The notes: generated from the sequence alone by a model not told the origin. A stretch of DNA of 64,000 nucleotides from JAVJSD01 sp040219575 (GCA_040219575.1 JAVJSD010000145.1:1-64000); one strand, 5' to 3'; shown: positions 55,073 to 64,000, counted from the stretch's first letter. Numbers and translations: made by a program.

Positions 55073-57262
55073 ATGCAGTGGCTCGACTACGTCGTTCTCG
55101 TTGGATACTTCGCCACCATGATCGGCATCGGCGTGTACACGTCGCGGAAGATCAAGAACAAGGAAGACTACTTCATGGGGGGCCGCGGCTTCGGCAAGCT
55201 GCTGCAGACCTTCGCCGCTTTCGGGGCGGGAACCGGTTCGAGCGACCCCGTGGCCACCGGACGCACCACCTTCACCAGCGGCATGAGCGGCATGTGGAGC
55301 GTGATGTACTGGCTGTTCGTCACCCCGTTCTACTGGATCACCGGCGTCTGGTATCGCCGCATGCGGCATCTCACGCTCGGCGACTGGTTCGTCGAACGCT
55401 ACCAGTCGCGGCACATCGGCCTGGGCTACGCCATCTTCGGCATCGGCTTCTTTATCGTTTACGGCTCGATGATGTTCTCGGCCATCGGCAAGGTCGCGGC
55501 CCCCTTGGTGCAGGCCGACACGGTGGCGATTCCCGGTGTGGGCGTGGTGGGAATCGAATACGTCCTGGTGCCGATCATCGGGCTCGTCGTGCTCGGCTAC
55601 GGCATCGCGGGTGGTTTGGAGGCGGCCTACTACACCGACCTGATCCAAGGGCTGTGCATCATCCTGCTGTCGATCATCCTGATCCCGTTCGGACTGAACA
55701 TGCTGGTGCAGGAGTTCGGCGATCCCAGCACCCAGAGCATGTTCGCGGGCTTCAAGATCATGCATCAGCAGTTGCCGCCGGAGTATTTCGATGTCGTCGG
55801 CTCGACCAGCGGCAGCGAGTTCCCCTGGTACCGCATCCTGGCGGTGGTGATCATCAACCTGGTCGGCATCGTGGTGCAGCCGCACTTCATCGCCACCGGT
55901 GGTGGCTCCGCCAAGACCGAGACGAACGCCCGAGTCGGCCTGGTGGTGGGAAATTTCCTCAAGCGATTCTGCACGATCGGCTGGGTGCTGACCGCCCTGA
56001 TCGCGCTGGCCCTGTACGCCGACAACGCCGAGTTGATCTCCGACCCCGACAAAACCTGGGGCGTCGCCTCGCGCGAACTGTTGCCGGTCGGGCTGACGGG
56101 CCTGATGCTGGCCTGCCTGTTGGCCGCGCTCATGAGCAGCGCCGATGCTTACATGGTGGTCGGATCGGCCCTCGTCGTGCGGAACGTGTACGTCCCCTAC
56201 TTCAACCCCAACGCCAGCGAACGCGAGTACGTGTTCCTGGGACGGCTGACGGGCGGAATCATCATCCTGGGCGCCGTGGTCGTATCCCTTTTCATGATGA
56301 ACGTGTTCGCGCAGTTGCAGCTAACCTGGGTGTTCGGCGTGCTGTTCGCCGCGCCCTTCTGGGTCGGCATGTACTGGCGAGGCGCGACACGGGCCGGGGC
56401 TTGGGCTTCGGTCGCGTTCTGCGCCCTGATGTTCTTTGCGATTCCCTTTCTGGCGCCGCGAGTGTATCCCGCCCTGCGGACCAGCGAGGCCTTCCTGGTG
56501 ACCAACGAAGTCGTCGTCACCACCACGCTCCGCAAGGCGGCGCCTTCGGACGTCAAGAAGCGGGCCAGCGAGATCGCCACCTGGGAGCAGAAGTTGGCCG
56601 TCGCGGAGAAGCTCGAAGACGCCGCCAAGCGCGAGACGGCGATCGCCGACCTGGGCGCCAAGCCGGCGCCGCTGGCCGTCGGCGATACGGTGGAGATGGT
56701 TGAACAGAGCGGCGGACAGAGCGTCTTCTGGGGAGACGGGGTGACGCCGGTCGACAAGGGCGTCAAACGCGTGCCGCATGGCGAAACCCGCCGCCTCGAC
56801 GAAAACACGACGCAGCTCCTGCTGGTCTATCCCGAGGGAACCAAGCTCGAGGGGCAAGGCAACTTCAAGCTCGATTTCCTGATGTATCAACTCATCGGAG
56901 TCGACCTGCAGCACCTCTCCAACGCGATGCTGTCGACGCTCGAACTGCCCCCCAAAATCGTCACCCCGTTCCTGGTGATGATCCTCGTCAGCCTGTTCAC
57001 GCCCAAGTGCGAAAAGGAAGGCCTCGATCGCTACTACTCGAAGATGAAGACGCCCGTGATCCCCGATCCCGAGAAGGACCGTCTGGAGTTGGAGAACGCC
57101 TACAAGCGGATCGACGAGCTGGAGAAAATGAAAATCTTCCCCGGCTCCAGCCTGGAGTTTCAAAAGCCGCGGGTCGGCGACATCGTGGGCTTTGTGGTTT
57201 GCGTGCTGGTCTGCTTCGCGATCATCGGCATGGCGGTGCTGGTGGCGTCGCTGGGCGGTTAG
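55073..57262 (+). CDS. sodium:solute symporter (SSF) with soluble insertion
   Basis: A 729-residue member of the SSF family of Na+-coupled symporters. The conserved N-terminal GAGTGSSDPVATGRTTF and the middle GLMLACLLAALMSSADAYMVVGSALVVRN are typical. About 13 spans are present. After the spans near 470, roughly 120 residues form a soluble charged region (APSDVKKRASEIATWEQKL and a beta part VYPEGTKLEGQGNF) before the final spans, unusual for the family. It would import a solute, perhaps sugar or sialic-like, with sodium. A promoter-like site lies upstream. The substrate is unknown. Confidence 0.85.
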   Translation: MQWLDYVVLVGYFATMIGIGVYTSRKIKNKEDYFMGGRGFGKLLQTFAAFGAGTGSSDPVATGRTTFTSGMSGMWSVMYWLFVTPFYWITGVWYRRMRHLTLGDWFVERYQSRHIGLGYAIFGIGFFIVYGSMMFSAIGKVAAPLVQADTVAIPGVGVVGIEYVLVPIIGLVVLGYGIAGGLEAAYYTDLIQGLCIILLSIILIPFGLNMLVQEFGDPSTQSMFAGFKIMHQQLPPEYFDVVGSTSGSEFPWYRILAVVIINLVGIVVQPHFIATGGGSAKTETNARVGLVVGNFLKRFCTIGWVLTALIALALYADNAELISDPDKTWGVASRELLPVGLTGLMLACLLAALMSSADAYMVVGSALVVRNVYVPYFNPNASEREYVFLGRLTGGIIILGAVVVSLFMMNVFAQLQLTWVFGVLFAAPFWVGMYWRGATRAGAWASVAFCALMFFAIPFLAPRVYPALRTSEAFLVTNEVVVTTTLRKAAPSDVKKRASEIATWEQKLAVAEKLEDAAKRETAIADLGAKPAPLAVGDTVEMVEQSGGQSVFWGDGVTPVDKGVKRVPHGETRRLDENTTQLLLVYPEGTKLEGQGNFKLDFLMYQLIGVDLQHLSNAMLSTLELPPKIVTPFLVMILVSLFTPKCEKEGLDRYYSKMKTPVIPDPEKDRLELENAYKRIDELEKMKIFPGSSLEFQKPRVGDIVGFVVCVLVCFAIIGMAVLVASLGG

Positions 57263-57352
57263 CCGCCGATAAGATCGTGTTGTAGCGACAACGGACTCGT
57301 CCGCGGAGCCGAGCTAGGCGCCGTCTGGAAACGCAGTCCGCGCGATTCAATT

Positions 57353-57417
57353 CGTAGCGGAAGTCGTGAGACTTCCGACGGCATTGAGAAGGAGGAAGTC
57401 TCACGACTTCCGCTACG
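57353..57417. repeat. palindrome family C, perfect copy
   Basis: 24-base arms at 57353-57376 and 57394-57417 are perfectly complementary around a 17-base loop. This is the best copy of the cgtagcggaagtc element also at 47393-47452 and 24165-24202. It lies in the gap between the symporter gene and the LRR remnant. Confidence 0.8.
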
Positions 57418-57445
57418 CAGTTTCCGGACAAAGCCGCGGCGAAAC

Positions 57446-57727
57446 TCACTTCCTGAGCGGCCTTTGCATCCAGAATTGCTTTGGGCTCAACTCCTTTTTG
57501 TAGTCCGCCCAACTCGTACCGATCTTCTTGAGTGATCGCATGTTGCGAACGCCTTGAAGTTCGTCCTGCGACAACTGCTCAGGATCGAAGTACAGAGTTT
57601 CGAGGTTCAGCGTGGCCAGCGGTGCGTAGCTGTCGATCTCCGGACAACCAGAAACGCTGAGGAACGTGAGCGGCATCTTCTCGAGGACCGAGATGTCCTT
57701 GATCCGCGGGCAATTGTCGATGCGCAA
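57446..57727 (-). pseudogene. C-terminal fragment of a leucine-rich-repeat protein
   Basis: The last 93 residues of a minus-strand frame read like the end of a planctomycete LRR protein: LRIDNCPRIKDISVLEKMPL, LSVSGCPEID, LETLYFDPEQLSQDELQGVRNMRSL and a tail of SPKQFW. The upstream residues have no LRR pattern and the frame runs into non-similar sequence, so the 5' part is missing. I treat it as a truncated remnant. There is no good start codon. Confidence 0.6.
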
Positions 57728-57952
57728 AGGCGGGCGGAGGCTGGGAGTCGCACGACGCTGTATTCTAACACGACAATCGGTCCAAGCGACCGGCGCGACC
57801 GCGATTCGACGGACGCGCGTCTTCCACTTCACCAGGAAGCCGACGCCGCCGCTTGCGCGATCGAAACTTGTGCTTGCCTCCGTCGCCGTGGTTACAATAC
57901 GTCCGCGCGTCACCGCCCCAACTGGCTGAACCCGAATACATTGGAATTGACG

Positions 57953-59293
57953 ATGACACCCAAACCGTTCCCCACCCAACTGATTGCCGCGTTGCTTCTC
58001 CTGACGGCGAGTCTTCCGCTTGCCGCGCAACGCGTCGAAGAGACGGACGCCAGGTTCGAGATCCCCGTCGCCGACGAGGGACTGCCGGGCGCTGGCCCGA
58101 TCCGGCGTTACGAGTGGTTCCGCAAACTCTGGAAGTCCAAGCGTTCCGGTTGGGCGGAGCAGGTCAAGAAGGATCAAAACGCGGTGGTGTTTCTGGGCGA
58201 CTCGATCACCCAGGGCTGGGGCGCGACAATGGACGGTAGTTTCGACCGGCTGAAGGTCGCCAACCGCGGGATCAGCGGCGACACGACCCGTGGGATGCTC
58301 ATCCGCCTCGAGGAAGATGTTCTATCGCTCAATCCGCGCGCCGTCGTCTTATTGATGGGCACCAACGACCTCGAAGAACAGGCCGAGCCGGAGACGATCG
58401 CCGCCAATCTGAAACTGATCATCGCGGCGTTGAAAGAACATAGCACCGAAATGCCGATCATTCTGTGCAAAGTATTTCCAAGTTCCGAAACGAAACGTCG
58501 CCCGACGGAGAAGATCAAACAGATTAATGAACTGTATGCGGCGGCCGTCAAAGGCGACCCGCAGGTCGTGGTGCTGGAGACCTGGGCGCTGTTCGCCGAC
58601 GAAAACGGCGACGCCAAGAAGGAGGAGTTCCCCGACCTGTTGCACCCCAACAAGGCCGGCTATGCGAAATGGGCGGCCGCACTGAGGCCGATCTTCGCCA
58701 CGCTTGGCTATCTCGAGACGGAACCCGACGACTTCCAGGTCGAGCCCGGTTTCGTGAGTCTGTTCAACGGCAAGGATCTGACGGGTTGGGGCTTCCGCGC
58801 GACGCCTGCGCCCAAGGGCAAACGGAATCCCGCCGTCGCGCGACCGATCGTCGAAGAGGCCGTCGCGTTCGACGGCCAGACAGCCAGTTCGGACGGACGC
58901 TACGTGGCGGTCAATGGACGGCTGGTGGTGACAACGCCGTCCGAAGGTCGACGGATTCAGCAACTCTGGACGACTCGTGAATTCCCCAACGATTTCATTC
59001 TCAAATTGGAGTTCCGCGCCACGCCCTATGCCGACAGCGGCGTGTTCCTCCGCGGCCCGCAACTGCAATGCCGAGACTATTTGCTCGCCGGCCCCTACAC
59101 CGACTTGAAGAAGTATGCGCCGCAAGAGTGGAACGAGCTCGTTGTCACGGTGAAGGGGACGACGGCCCATTGCACCTGCAATGGCGAGGTGCTCGACGAA
59201 GCGCTGGCCGTCCCCGCTGCCGGAGGCATCGGCCTGGAAGGGGATCGAGGACAGATGGAGTATCGCCGCATTCGGATCAAGCAACTGCCTTGA
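57953..59293 (+). CDS. secreted SGNH hydrolase fused to a DUF1080-like domain
   Basis: A 446-residue secreted protein with a signal peptide ending near PLAAQ. The SGNH domain has block I FLGDSITQGW with nucleophile Ser84, block III GTND at 136-139 and block V DLLHP with Asp228 and His231. The second domain, from about 264, begins FVSLFNGKDLTGW, the mark of DUF1080 (3-keto-disaccharide hydrolase-like) jellyrolls. It probably removes acyl groups from sugars or binds glycan. The start at MTPKPFPT gives a clean signal peptide. It precedes a sulfatase gene. Confidence 0.88.
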   Translation: MTPKPFPTQLIAALLLLTASLPLAAQRVEETDARFEIPVADEGLPGAGPIRRYEWFRKLWKSKRSGWAEQVKKDQNAVVFLGDSITQGWGATMDGSFDRLKVANRGISGDTTRGMLIRLEEDVLSLNPRAVVLLMGTNDLEEQAEPETIAANLKLIIAALKEHSTEMPIILCKVFPSSETKRRPTEKIKQINELYAAAVKGDPQVVVLETWALFADENGDAKKEEFPDLLHPNKAGYAKWAAALRPIFATLGYLETEPDDFQVEPGFVSLFNGKDLTGWGFRATPAPKGKRNPAVARPIVEEAVAFDGQTASSDGRYVAVNGRLVVTTPSEGRRIQQLWTTREFPNDFILKLEFRATPYADSGVFLRGPQLQCRDYLLAGPYTDLKKYAPQEWNELVVTVKGTTAHCTCNGEVLDEALAVPAAGGIGLEGDRGQMEYRRIRIKQLP

Positions 59294-59530
59294 CCAAGGC
59301 GCTCCGACGATCGTCGCCGTTGCCAAGCGGATGGGCATAGGCGGCGGAACGACGCCCATCGCCATAACAGGCGGCGTCGATTGCAAGTCGACTCGCTGGA
59401 GGCGGCCGACGGATTCCCAAGCAACGCCGGTTGGCTGTGGTGTACAACAGAGCTTACGATGTCACGACGCACTTCGTCGGCGGCCGCCTCGCCGGGCGCC
59501 ATCTACTCACGACACGAAAGCGATTCGCAA

Positions 59531-60949
59531 ATGAGAATTACGATCGTGCTTCCTTTGCTCCTCGGCGCCTTCCTGGTCCTGTCGCCGCTGGCCGCGGCCG
59601 GCGCTCGGGAAAGGCCGAACGTGCTGTTCATTCTCGTCGACGATCTGGGCTGGAGCGACGTGAGCTACAACGGGAGCCGCGTGTACGAGACGCCGCACGT
59701 CGATCGGCTGGCTCGGCATGGGATGGTGCTGACCGACTTTTACTCCGCTGGGCCCGTTTGTTCGCCGACGCGGGCTTCGATCCTGACCGGCAAGTCGCCG
59801 GCGCGTCTCGGGCTGACGACCTGGTTGAATACGCCGGAAAAGGACCCGCCCTTCATCATGCATCATCTGCCGCTGGAAGAATTCACGCTCGCCGAGGCCC
59901 TGCGCGAAGCGGGCTACGCCACGGGGTACTTCGGCAAATGGCACTTGGGTTACAAGCGAGAACATTGGGCGGGGCGGCAGGGATTTGAGACGGCCAAAGG
60001 CGGGATCGATTCACCGCACGCCTGGCGGCTCGCCTGGCCCGACCGTGAGCCGCCGCTTCCGGAGAACCACACGCGGTTCTTCAGCCCGTATCACATGACG
60101 CACCTCGAGAACGGTCCTGACGGCGAGTACCTCACCGAGCGACTGACCGACGAAACGCTGGCGTTCATCGAGCAGCACCAGCGACGCGACAGCGGCCAGC
60201 CGTTCTTCGCGCTATTGGCCTTCCACACCGTGCACACTCCGCTGGAACCGAAACCGGAGAAGACCGAGAAGTACAAGATGAAAATCGCCCGGCTCGGTTT
60301 GGACGGCCGGCCGGAAGACGCCCCCCGCGAGAAGGCGATTCAGAACAACGCGGCCTACGCGGGCATGGTCGAGCATATGGACGAAAACGTCGGGCGGTTG
60401 CTGCGGCGACTCGACGAACTCGAACTGAGCGACGACACCATCGTGGTCTGGACATCGGACAACGGCGGCAAGGGGTCGGTGACCTCCAACCTGCCGCTGC
60501 GAGGCATGAAGCACAACCTGTACGAGGGCGGGATTCGCGTGCCGACGATCGTCCGTTGGCCGGGCCGGATCGCGGCCGGAAGCCGCAACTCGACGCCGCT
60601 GATCAGCACCGACTTCTATCCCACGGTGCTGCAGTTGACCGGCTGTCCGCCGCGGGTGAGTCAACATGTCGACGGAGTCAGTTTCGGCGAAGTGCTGTTG
60701 GGCGAGCGCGACGCCGTCGATCGAGACGCCCTCTACTGGCACTACCCCCACAATCGCCAGGAGGCGGCCGTGCGCGAGGGACGCCACAAGCTGCTGCACC
60801 GGTTCCAGGAAGACCGCGTCGAGCTTTACGATCTCGAGGCCGATCTCGGAGAGCGCCGTGATCTCAGCCGCGAGCAGCCGCAACTCGCCGCCCGCTTGCT
60901 TGACATGTTGAAGCGATGGCAGAAAGCCGTCGGCGCGAAGTTTGAATAG
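59531..60949 (+). CDS. sulfatase
   Basis: A 472-residue secreted sulfatase. A signal peptide ends near LAAAGA. The metal-binding LVDDLGW gives Asp37 and Asp38 and the modified Cys77 is in CSPTR; YFGKWHLGY supplies the catalytic Lys and His, and WTSDNGG the metal Asp/Asn. It would release sulfate from a glycan in the periplasm. It is preceded by the SGNH-DUF1080 gene, so the two may act on the same sulfated polysaccharide. The frame is open upstream; the chosen ATG gives the signal peptide. Confidence 0.92.
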   Translation: MRITIVLPLLLGAFLVLSPLAAAGARERPNVLFILVDDLGWSDVSYNGSRVYETPHVDRLARHGMVLTDFYSAGPVCSPTRASILTGKSPARLGLTTWLNTPEKDPPFIMHHLPLEEFTLAEALREAGYATGYFGKWHLGYKREHWAGRQGFETAKGGIDSPHAWRLAWPDREPPLPENHTRFFSPYHMTHLENGPDGEYLTERLTDETLAFIEQHQRRDSGQPFFALLAFHTVHTPLEPKPEKTEKYKMKIARLGLDGRPEDAPREKAIQNNAAYAGMVEHMDENVGRLLRRLDELELSDDTIVVWTSDNGGKGSVTSNLPLRGMKHNLYEGGIRVPTIVRWPGRIAAGSRNSTPLISTDFYPTVLQLTGCPPRVSQHVDGVSFGEVLLGERDAVDRDALYWHYPHNRQEAAVREGRHKLLHRFQEDRVELYDLEADLGERRDLSREQPQLAARLLDMLKRWQKAVGAKFE

Positions 60950-61043
60950 TCGACGTGGTCGAACGCCGTCGCCGGCGGTAAAACGGACGCGTTCTGGCGC
61001 CATCGCGAGCCTGACATCCACTCCTGCCCCTGATCCGTGATCC

Positions 61044-61769
61044 ATGACCGCCATCGACGAAATCGCCCCCGACGTGTTTCGGCTTTCGCTCTACGTGCCG
61101 GAACTTGATATGCAGTTCAACCATTTCCTCGTCCGCGACGAGGAGCCGCTGCTGTTTCACGCGGGACTCAAGGCGATGTTTCCGGCGCTGCGCGAGGCGG
61201 TCGCCACGCTGATCGATCCCGCCGCGCTGCGGCACATCGCCTGGAGCCACTTCGAGTCGGATGAGTGTGGAGCGCTGAACGACTGGCTTCAGTTCGCGCC
61301 CCAGGCCCAGCCGGTCTGCACGCTCGTCGGCAAACTCGTGAGTGTGGATGACTTTTCCATCCGCCCGGCGCGCGGCATGACCGACGACGATGTCTTGAGC
61401 ACCGGCAAGTACCGGTATCGCTTCTATCGTTCGCCGCATATTCCGCACGGTTGGGACGCGGGCGTGCTGCTGGAAGAGACGCAGAAGACGCTATTCTGCA
61501 GTGATCTGTTTCATCACTTCGGCGACGTCGAGGCGGTCGCCACGTCGGACCTGATCGAGCCGACGCGCCGCGCGATGCAGCAACTGCAGCAAGGCCCGCT
61601 GGCCGGCTACATGCCCTACACCCGCCAGACCGAAGGCGTGCTGCATGCGCTGGCCGATCTGAAGCCGGAAACGCTGGCCGTGATGCACGGCTCATCGTAC
61701 AAAGGAGACGGCGACCGCCTGCTGCGCGACCTGGCGGGCGTGATCAAGGAGAACTTTGATCAACTCTGA
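61044..61769 (+). CDS. MBL-fold protein with variant metal site (ODP-like)
   Basis: A 241-residue metallo-beta-lactamase-fold protein of the ODP group, which houses oxygen-binding diiron sites in flavodiiron proteins. The metal motif is SHFESDECGALN: His69, Glu71 and Asp73 are present, but Glu74 stands where the FprA-type H-x-E-x-D-H motif has its last His. Further ligands may be His145-147 (RSPHIPHGWD), Asp164 (LFCSDLF) and His near 215 (VMHGSS). There is no flavodoxin domain, so it is a single-domain version. Its reaction is not known. Confidence 0.78.
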   Translation: MTAIDEIAPDVFRLSLYVPELDMQFNHFLVRDEEPLLFHAGLKAMFPALREAVATLIDPAALRHIAWSHFESDECGALNDWLQFAPQAQPVCTLVGKLVSVDDFSIRPARGMTDDDVLSTGKYRYRFYRSPHIPHGWDAGVLLEETQKTLFCSDLFHHFGDVEAVATSDLIEPTRRAMQQLQQGPLAGYMPYTRQTEGVLHALADLKPETLAVMHGSSYKGDGDRLLRDLAGVIKENFDQL

Positions 61770-61875
61770 CCGAGAAAGTCTTGATGGCTCTCGTGTTGAA
61801 AGCCGGTGCGGCAAACGACGTGTTCACCGACGACTTCACGCGAATCGTCGATGCATCCAGCAAGGAGACCAAACC

Positions 61876-62946
61876 ATGCGAATCGTCAACTCGGCGAAGG
61901 CGGCATTCCTGCTAGTGTTGATTTCCGGCCAGGCGTTTGCTCAATCGTGGAGCATCGATCTGTGGGATATTGCGATTGACGATCCCACGATCGATCGAGT
62001 CCGCTCGGAGTCCCTGGAATTCATGCCCGATGGGAAGACGCTTGTAACGGCGGGCTTCTTTTATGACGGCATCACGCAAACCGCAATCGGCGAAGTTCGT
62101 TTGGTCAGCGCGAAGGATGGAGCCCTGCGAGGCGTGCTCAGCGGCGGCGCCCAGACGTACGCTCTTCGCGCGGGCGCTCTCGCCCGCTCGCCATCGGGGA
62201 AATGGATTGCGGCCGGCGGCCTGCGAGGCAAGATCGACCTGTTTGATGCAACCGCGATGAAGTATGTCCGCACCCTGCAGGGCGAGCAGGCTGCGACATC
62301 GTGTCTGCAGTTCTCGCCCGACGGAAAGATATTGGCTGCGGCGCATGGCGGCCGAACGATTGAGTTGTGGAATCACGAAAACGGAAAAAAGACCGCCAGT
62401 TTCTCTTCCCCGACAGAGGTCTGGTCGATCGCGTTTTCCCCGGACGGAGCCCTGTTGGCGACCGGGAACTCCGAGGGGAGCACTACCATTCGTGACGCCA
62501 AGAGCGGCGAAGAACGGGGGCGTATTCCCGCTCAGGAAGAATTGGGATTTCTTGGTTGCCTGGCGTTCTCGCCCGATGGAAAGCTGCTGGCGGCGGGTGG
62601 GTTTCCCGTCGTTGAAGGCGATAGCCCGATTTACGTTTGGCGACTGCAGCGCGCGAGCGACGGCGGCGGAAAAGTGACCGCCAAACGGGAAGCCCGATTC
62701 CAGGGCCACCGCGAGCACACGTACTCGCTCGCTTTCTCTCCCGACGGCAAGCACTTGGCGTCGGCAAATCAGGATACTACCGTCAGAATTTGGGACGTGC
62801 GTACACATCGCCAGTTTCGGCCGATCACGGCGCACACGGACTTCGTCTACGACGTGGCGTTCTCCCCTGACGGGAATTCGCTGGCGACCCTGGGACGCGA
62901 GTCCTTGAAACTCTGGGACTTTGAGCAATTGCGCGACGCGCAGTGA
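61876..62946 (+). CDS. secreted WD40-repeat protein
   Basis: A 356-residue predicted secreted beta-propeller with a signal peptide ending near GQAFAQ-SW. At least five WD40-like blades are seen, with LQFSPDGKILAAAHGG, IAFSPDGALLATGNSEG, LAFSPDGKLLAAGG, LAFSPDGKHLASANQDTTVRIWDV and VAFSPDGNSLATLG. Such propellers are binding scaffolds. It stands alone; no partner is recognised. The start is placed at MRIVNSAKAAFLL because it gives a proper signal peptide. Confidence 0.85.
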   Translation: MRIVNSAKAAFLLVLISGQAFAQSWSIDLWDIAIDDPTIDRVRSESLEFMPDGKTLVTAGFFYDGITQTAIGEVRLVSAKDGALRGVLSGGAQTYALRAGALARSPSGKWIAAGGLRGKIDLFDATAMKYVRTLQGEQAATSCLQFSPDGKILAAAHGGRTIELWNHENGKKTASFSSPTEVWSIAFSPDGALLATGNSEGSTTIRDAKSGEERGRIPAQEELGFLGCLAFSPDGKLLAAGGFPVVEGDSPIYVWRLQRASDGGGKVTAKREARFQGHREHTYSLAFSPDGKHLASANQDTTVRIWDVRTHRQFRPITAHTDFVYDVAFSPDGNSLATLGRESLKLWDFEQLRDAQ

Positions 62947-63105
62947 TCGTCCACCAACACGAGAGTGAAGGACGGCTCTCGGCGAATTCGTTCGGCCCAT
63001 TCGCCACGCCCGTTCCGCGGCGATCCATCGTGCCCCAGCCTCGGAAACCCTTCAGCTTCTTTGGCTCGGCGGACGCGATCGCAGAACGCCGTAGGCTCCA
63101 GGCCG

Positions 63106-64000
63106 TTACTCGAAGTTCTCATTCTCAAGCTGCGACTTGGCGGCTTTGAGCGTTTTCTGATGCTGCTCGACCGTCTTGCGAATCGCGGCGATCACGTCGG
63201 CGTGGTCCTTGGCGACGTCGTACTTCTCGCCGGGGTCGACCTCCAGGTTGTAAAGCAGCGGCGTCTCGTGCACTTCCGGCTGCGCCTGGCCGTAGCCGGC
63301 CTGCGTCTGGAAGTGCGCCTTCCAGGGACCCTGGCGAACCGCCATCAGGTTGTAGGCGCGGTAATAGAACAACGCGTCGCGAGTGTTTTTCCCCTCGCCG
63401 AACAGAATCGGCGACAGGTCGTGGCTGTCGAGCACTCGGTCCTGGGGCAACGGGACGCCGGCCAACTTGTGCACCGTGGCGAAGACGTCCATCGTGCTGC
63501 CGACGTCGGCCGAGACGCTGGCCGGCTTGATGCGCCCCGGCCACCAGGCGATGGTCGGTTCGCGCATGCCGCCGTCCCACGTGCTCCCCTTGCCTTCCCG
63601 CAATGGGCCGGCAGAACCGCCGTGCTCGTTGAAGATCAACCAGGGGCCGTTGTCGCTGCAGAACAGCACCAGCGTGTTCTTATCGAGGCCGTCCTCGCGC
63701 AGCGCGTCGAGCACCTGGCCCACCGACCAGTCGATCTCCTGAATCACGTCGCCGTACAGGCCGCGGCGGCTGGTGTTCTGGAACTTGTCGGAGGCGAACA
63801 GCGGCACGTGCGGCATGCTGTGGGCGAGGTACAGAAAGAACGGCTTCTCCCGGTTGGCGTGGATGAACTTCACCGCCTCCTCGGTGTAGCGGCGGGTGAT
63901 AATGGTTTGATCGGCCGGACGCTCGATGATCTTCTCGTCGCGCATCAGCGGCACGTTCCAGTAGCTGCTCTTGGGATTCCAAAAGGCGGCCCGGCCTCCC
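63106..64000 (-). CDS. sulfatase, 3' part (cut by window end)
   Basis: The C-terminal 297 codons of an arylsulfatase-type protein; its 5' end, with the expected Cys-x-Pro-x-Arg site, is beyond the right edge. Seen here are FLYLAHSMPHVPL, the metal-binding FCSDNGPW and the C-terminal segment LLYNLEVDPGEKYDV, all typical of the arylsulfatase A group. A GTG at 63954 lies in mid-gene and is not the start, since the frame continues to the edge with a plausible WNPKSSYWN sequence. Confidence 0.9.
   Translation of the reverse strand, partial: GGRAAFWNPKSSYWNVPLMRDEKIIERPADQTIITRRYTEEAVKFIHANREKPFFLYLAHSMPHVPLFASDKFQNTSRRGLYGDVIQEIDWSVGQVLDALREDGLDKNTLVLFCSDNGPWLIFNEHGGSAGPLREGKGSTWDGGMREPTIAWWPGRIKPASVSADVGSTMDVFATVHKLAGVPLPQDRVLDSHDLSPILFGEGKNTRDALFYYRAYNLMAVRQGPWKAHFQTQAGYGQAQPEVHETPLLYNLEVDPGEKYDVAKDHADVIAAIRKTVEQHQKTLKAAKSQLENENFE

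Noticed and set aside
54191..55885. 564-residue minus-strand frame across the DUF2062 and symporter genes
   Set aside because: It spans two good plus-strand genes and has a His/Arg/Gln-rich composition with no domain.

Overview
The window looks like a chromosome segment of a high-GC planctomycete, most likely of the Pirellula type. Four things point that way. There are three sulfatases with the C-x-P-x-R formylglycine motif, and a DUF1080-type sugar-hydrolase-like domain. There are three TadE/TadG-type proteins without the rest of the pilus machinery. There are large lineage-typical secreted proteins: an oversized TolC-like lipoprotein, PQQ-type propellers, FG-GAP and WD40 proteins, and a Cys/Gly-rich outer-membrane-type protein. 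Finally, short palindromic repeats are scattered between genes. Genes are mostly single or in short runs on both strands. I see no tRNA, rRNA, insertion sequence, prophage or CRISPR array.

Region by region. 375-9507: an exopolysaccharide or surface-glycan locus, all on +, with tight overlaps (FkbM methyltransferase, second methyltransferase, polysaccharide deacetylase, two GT-B glycosyltransferases, GDP-L-fucose-synthase-like enzyme, MsbA-like ABC exporter). 9611-11438: hisC and hisB. 11728-15951: sulfatase, DinB-like protein, secreted LamG-like protein and, divergently, an FG-GAP protein. 16199-19135: a TadE-TadE-TadG/vWA group on -. 19459-26014: DUF434-type protein, sugar isomerase, TPR protein, rhomboid protease and a membrane coiled-coil protein. 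26464-30410: MarR regulator translationally coupled to a TolC-like lipoprotein of 1114 residues. 30742-33793: AAA ATPase divergent from a Cys/Gly-rich outer-membrane-type protein. 33886-37797: SLC13 transporter, acetyltransferase, a small secreted protein and a lipoprotein hydrolase. 37818-40877: response regulator followed by a sensor kinase. 41206-45217: zinc-ribbon membrane protein and a large PQQ-type propeller. 45631-49594: possible YxiG-like protein, bioF, a highly structured intergenic region with a strong terminator, and a PLP decarboxylase. 49957-57262: multi-pass membrane protein, ispD, sugar dehydrogenase, DUF2062 protein and sodium:solute symporter. 57446-64000: LRR gene remnant, SGNH-DUF1080 hydrolase, sulfatase, MBL-fold protein, WD40 protein and the 3' part of another sulfatase.

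Functionally, the left end builds, modifies and exports a polysaccharide that may contain fucose. The sulfatases, SGNH/DUF1080 enzyme, sugar isomerase, sugar dehydrogenase and sodium symporter suggest that the cell also degrades sulfated polysaccharides and takes up the sugars. The most unusual features are the structured RNA candidate at 47497-47917, several families of short dispersed palindromes, a small secreted protein whose C-terminus resembles a subtilase propeptide, and lineage-specific domain insertions in otherwise familiar enzymes.
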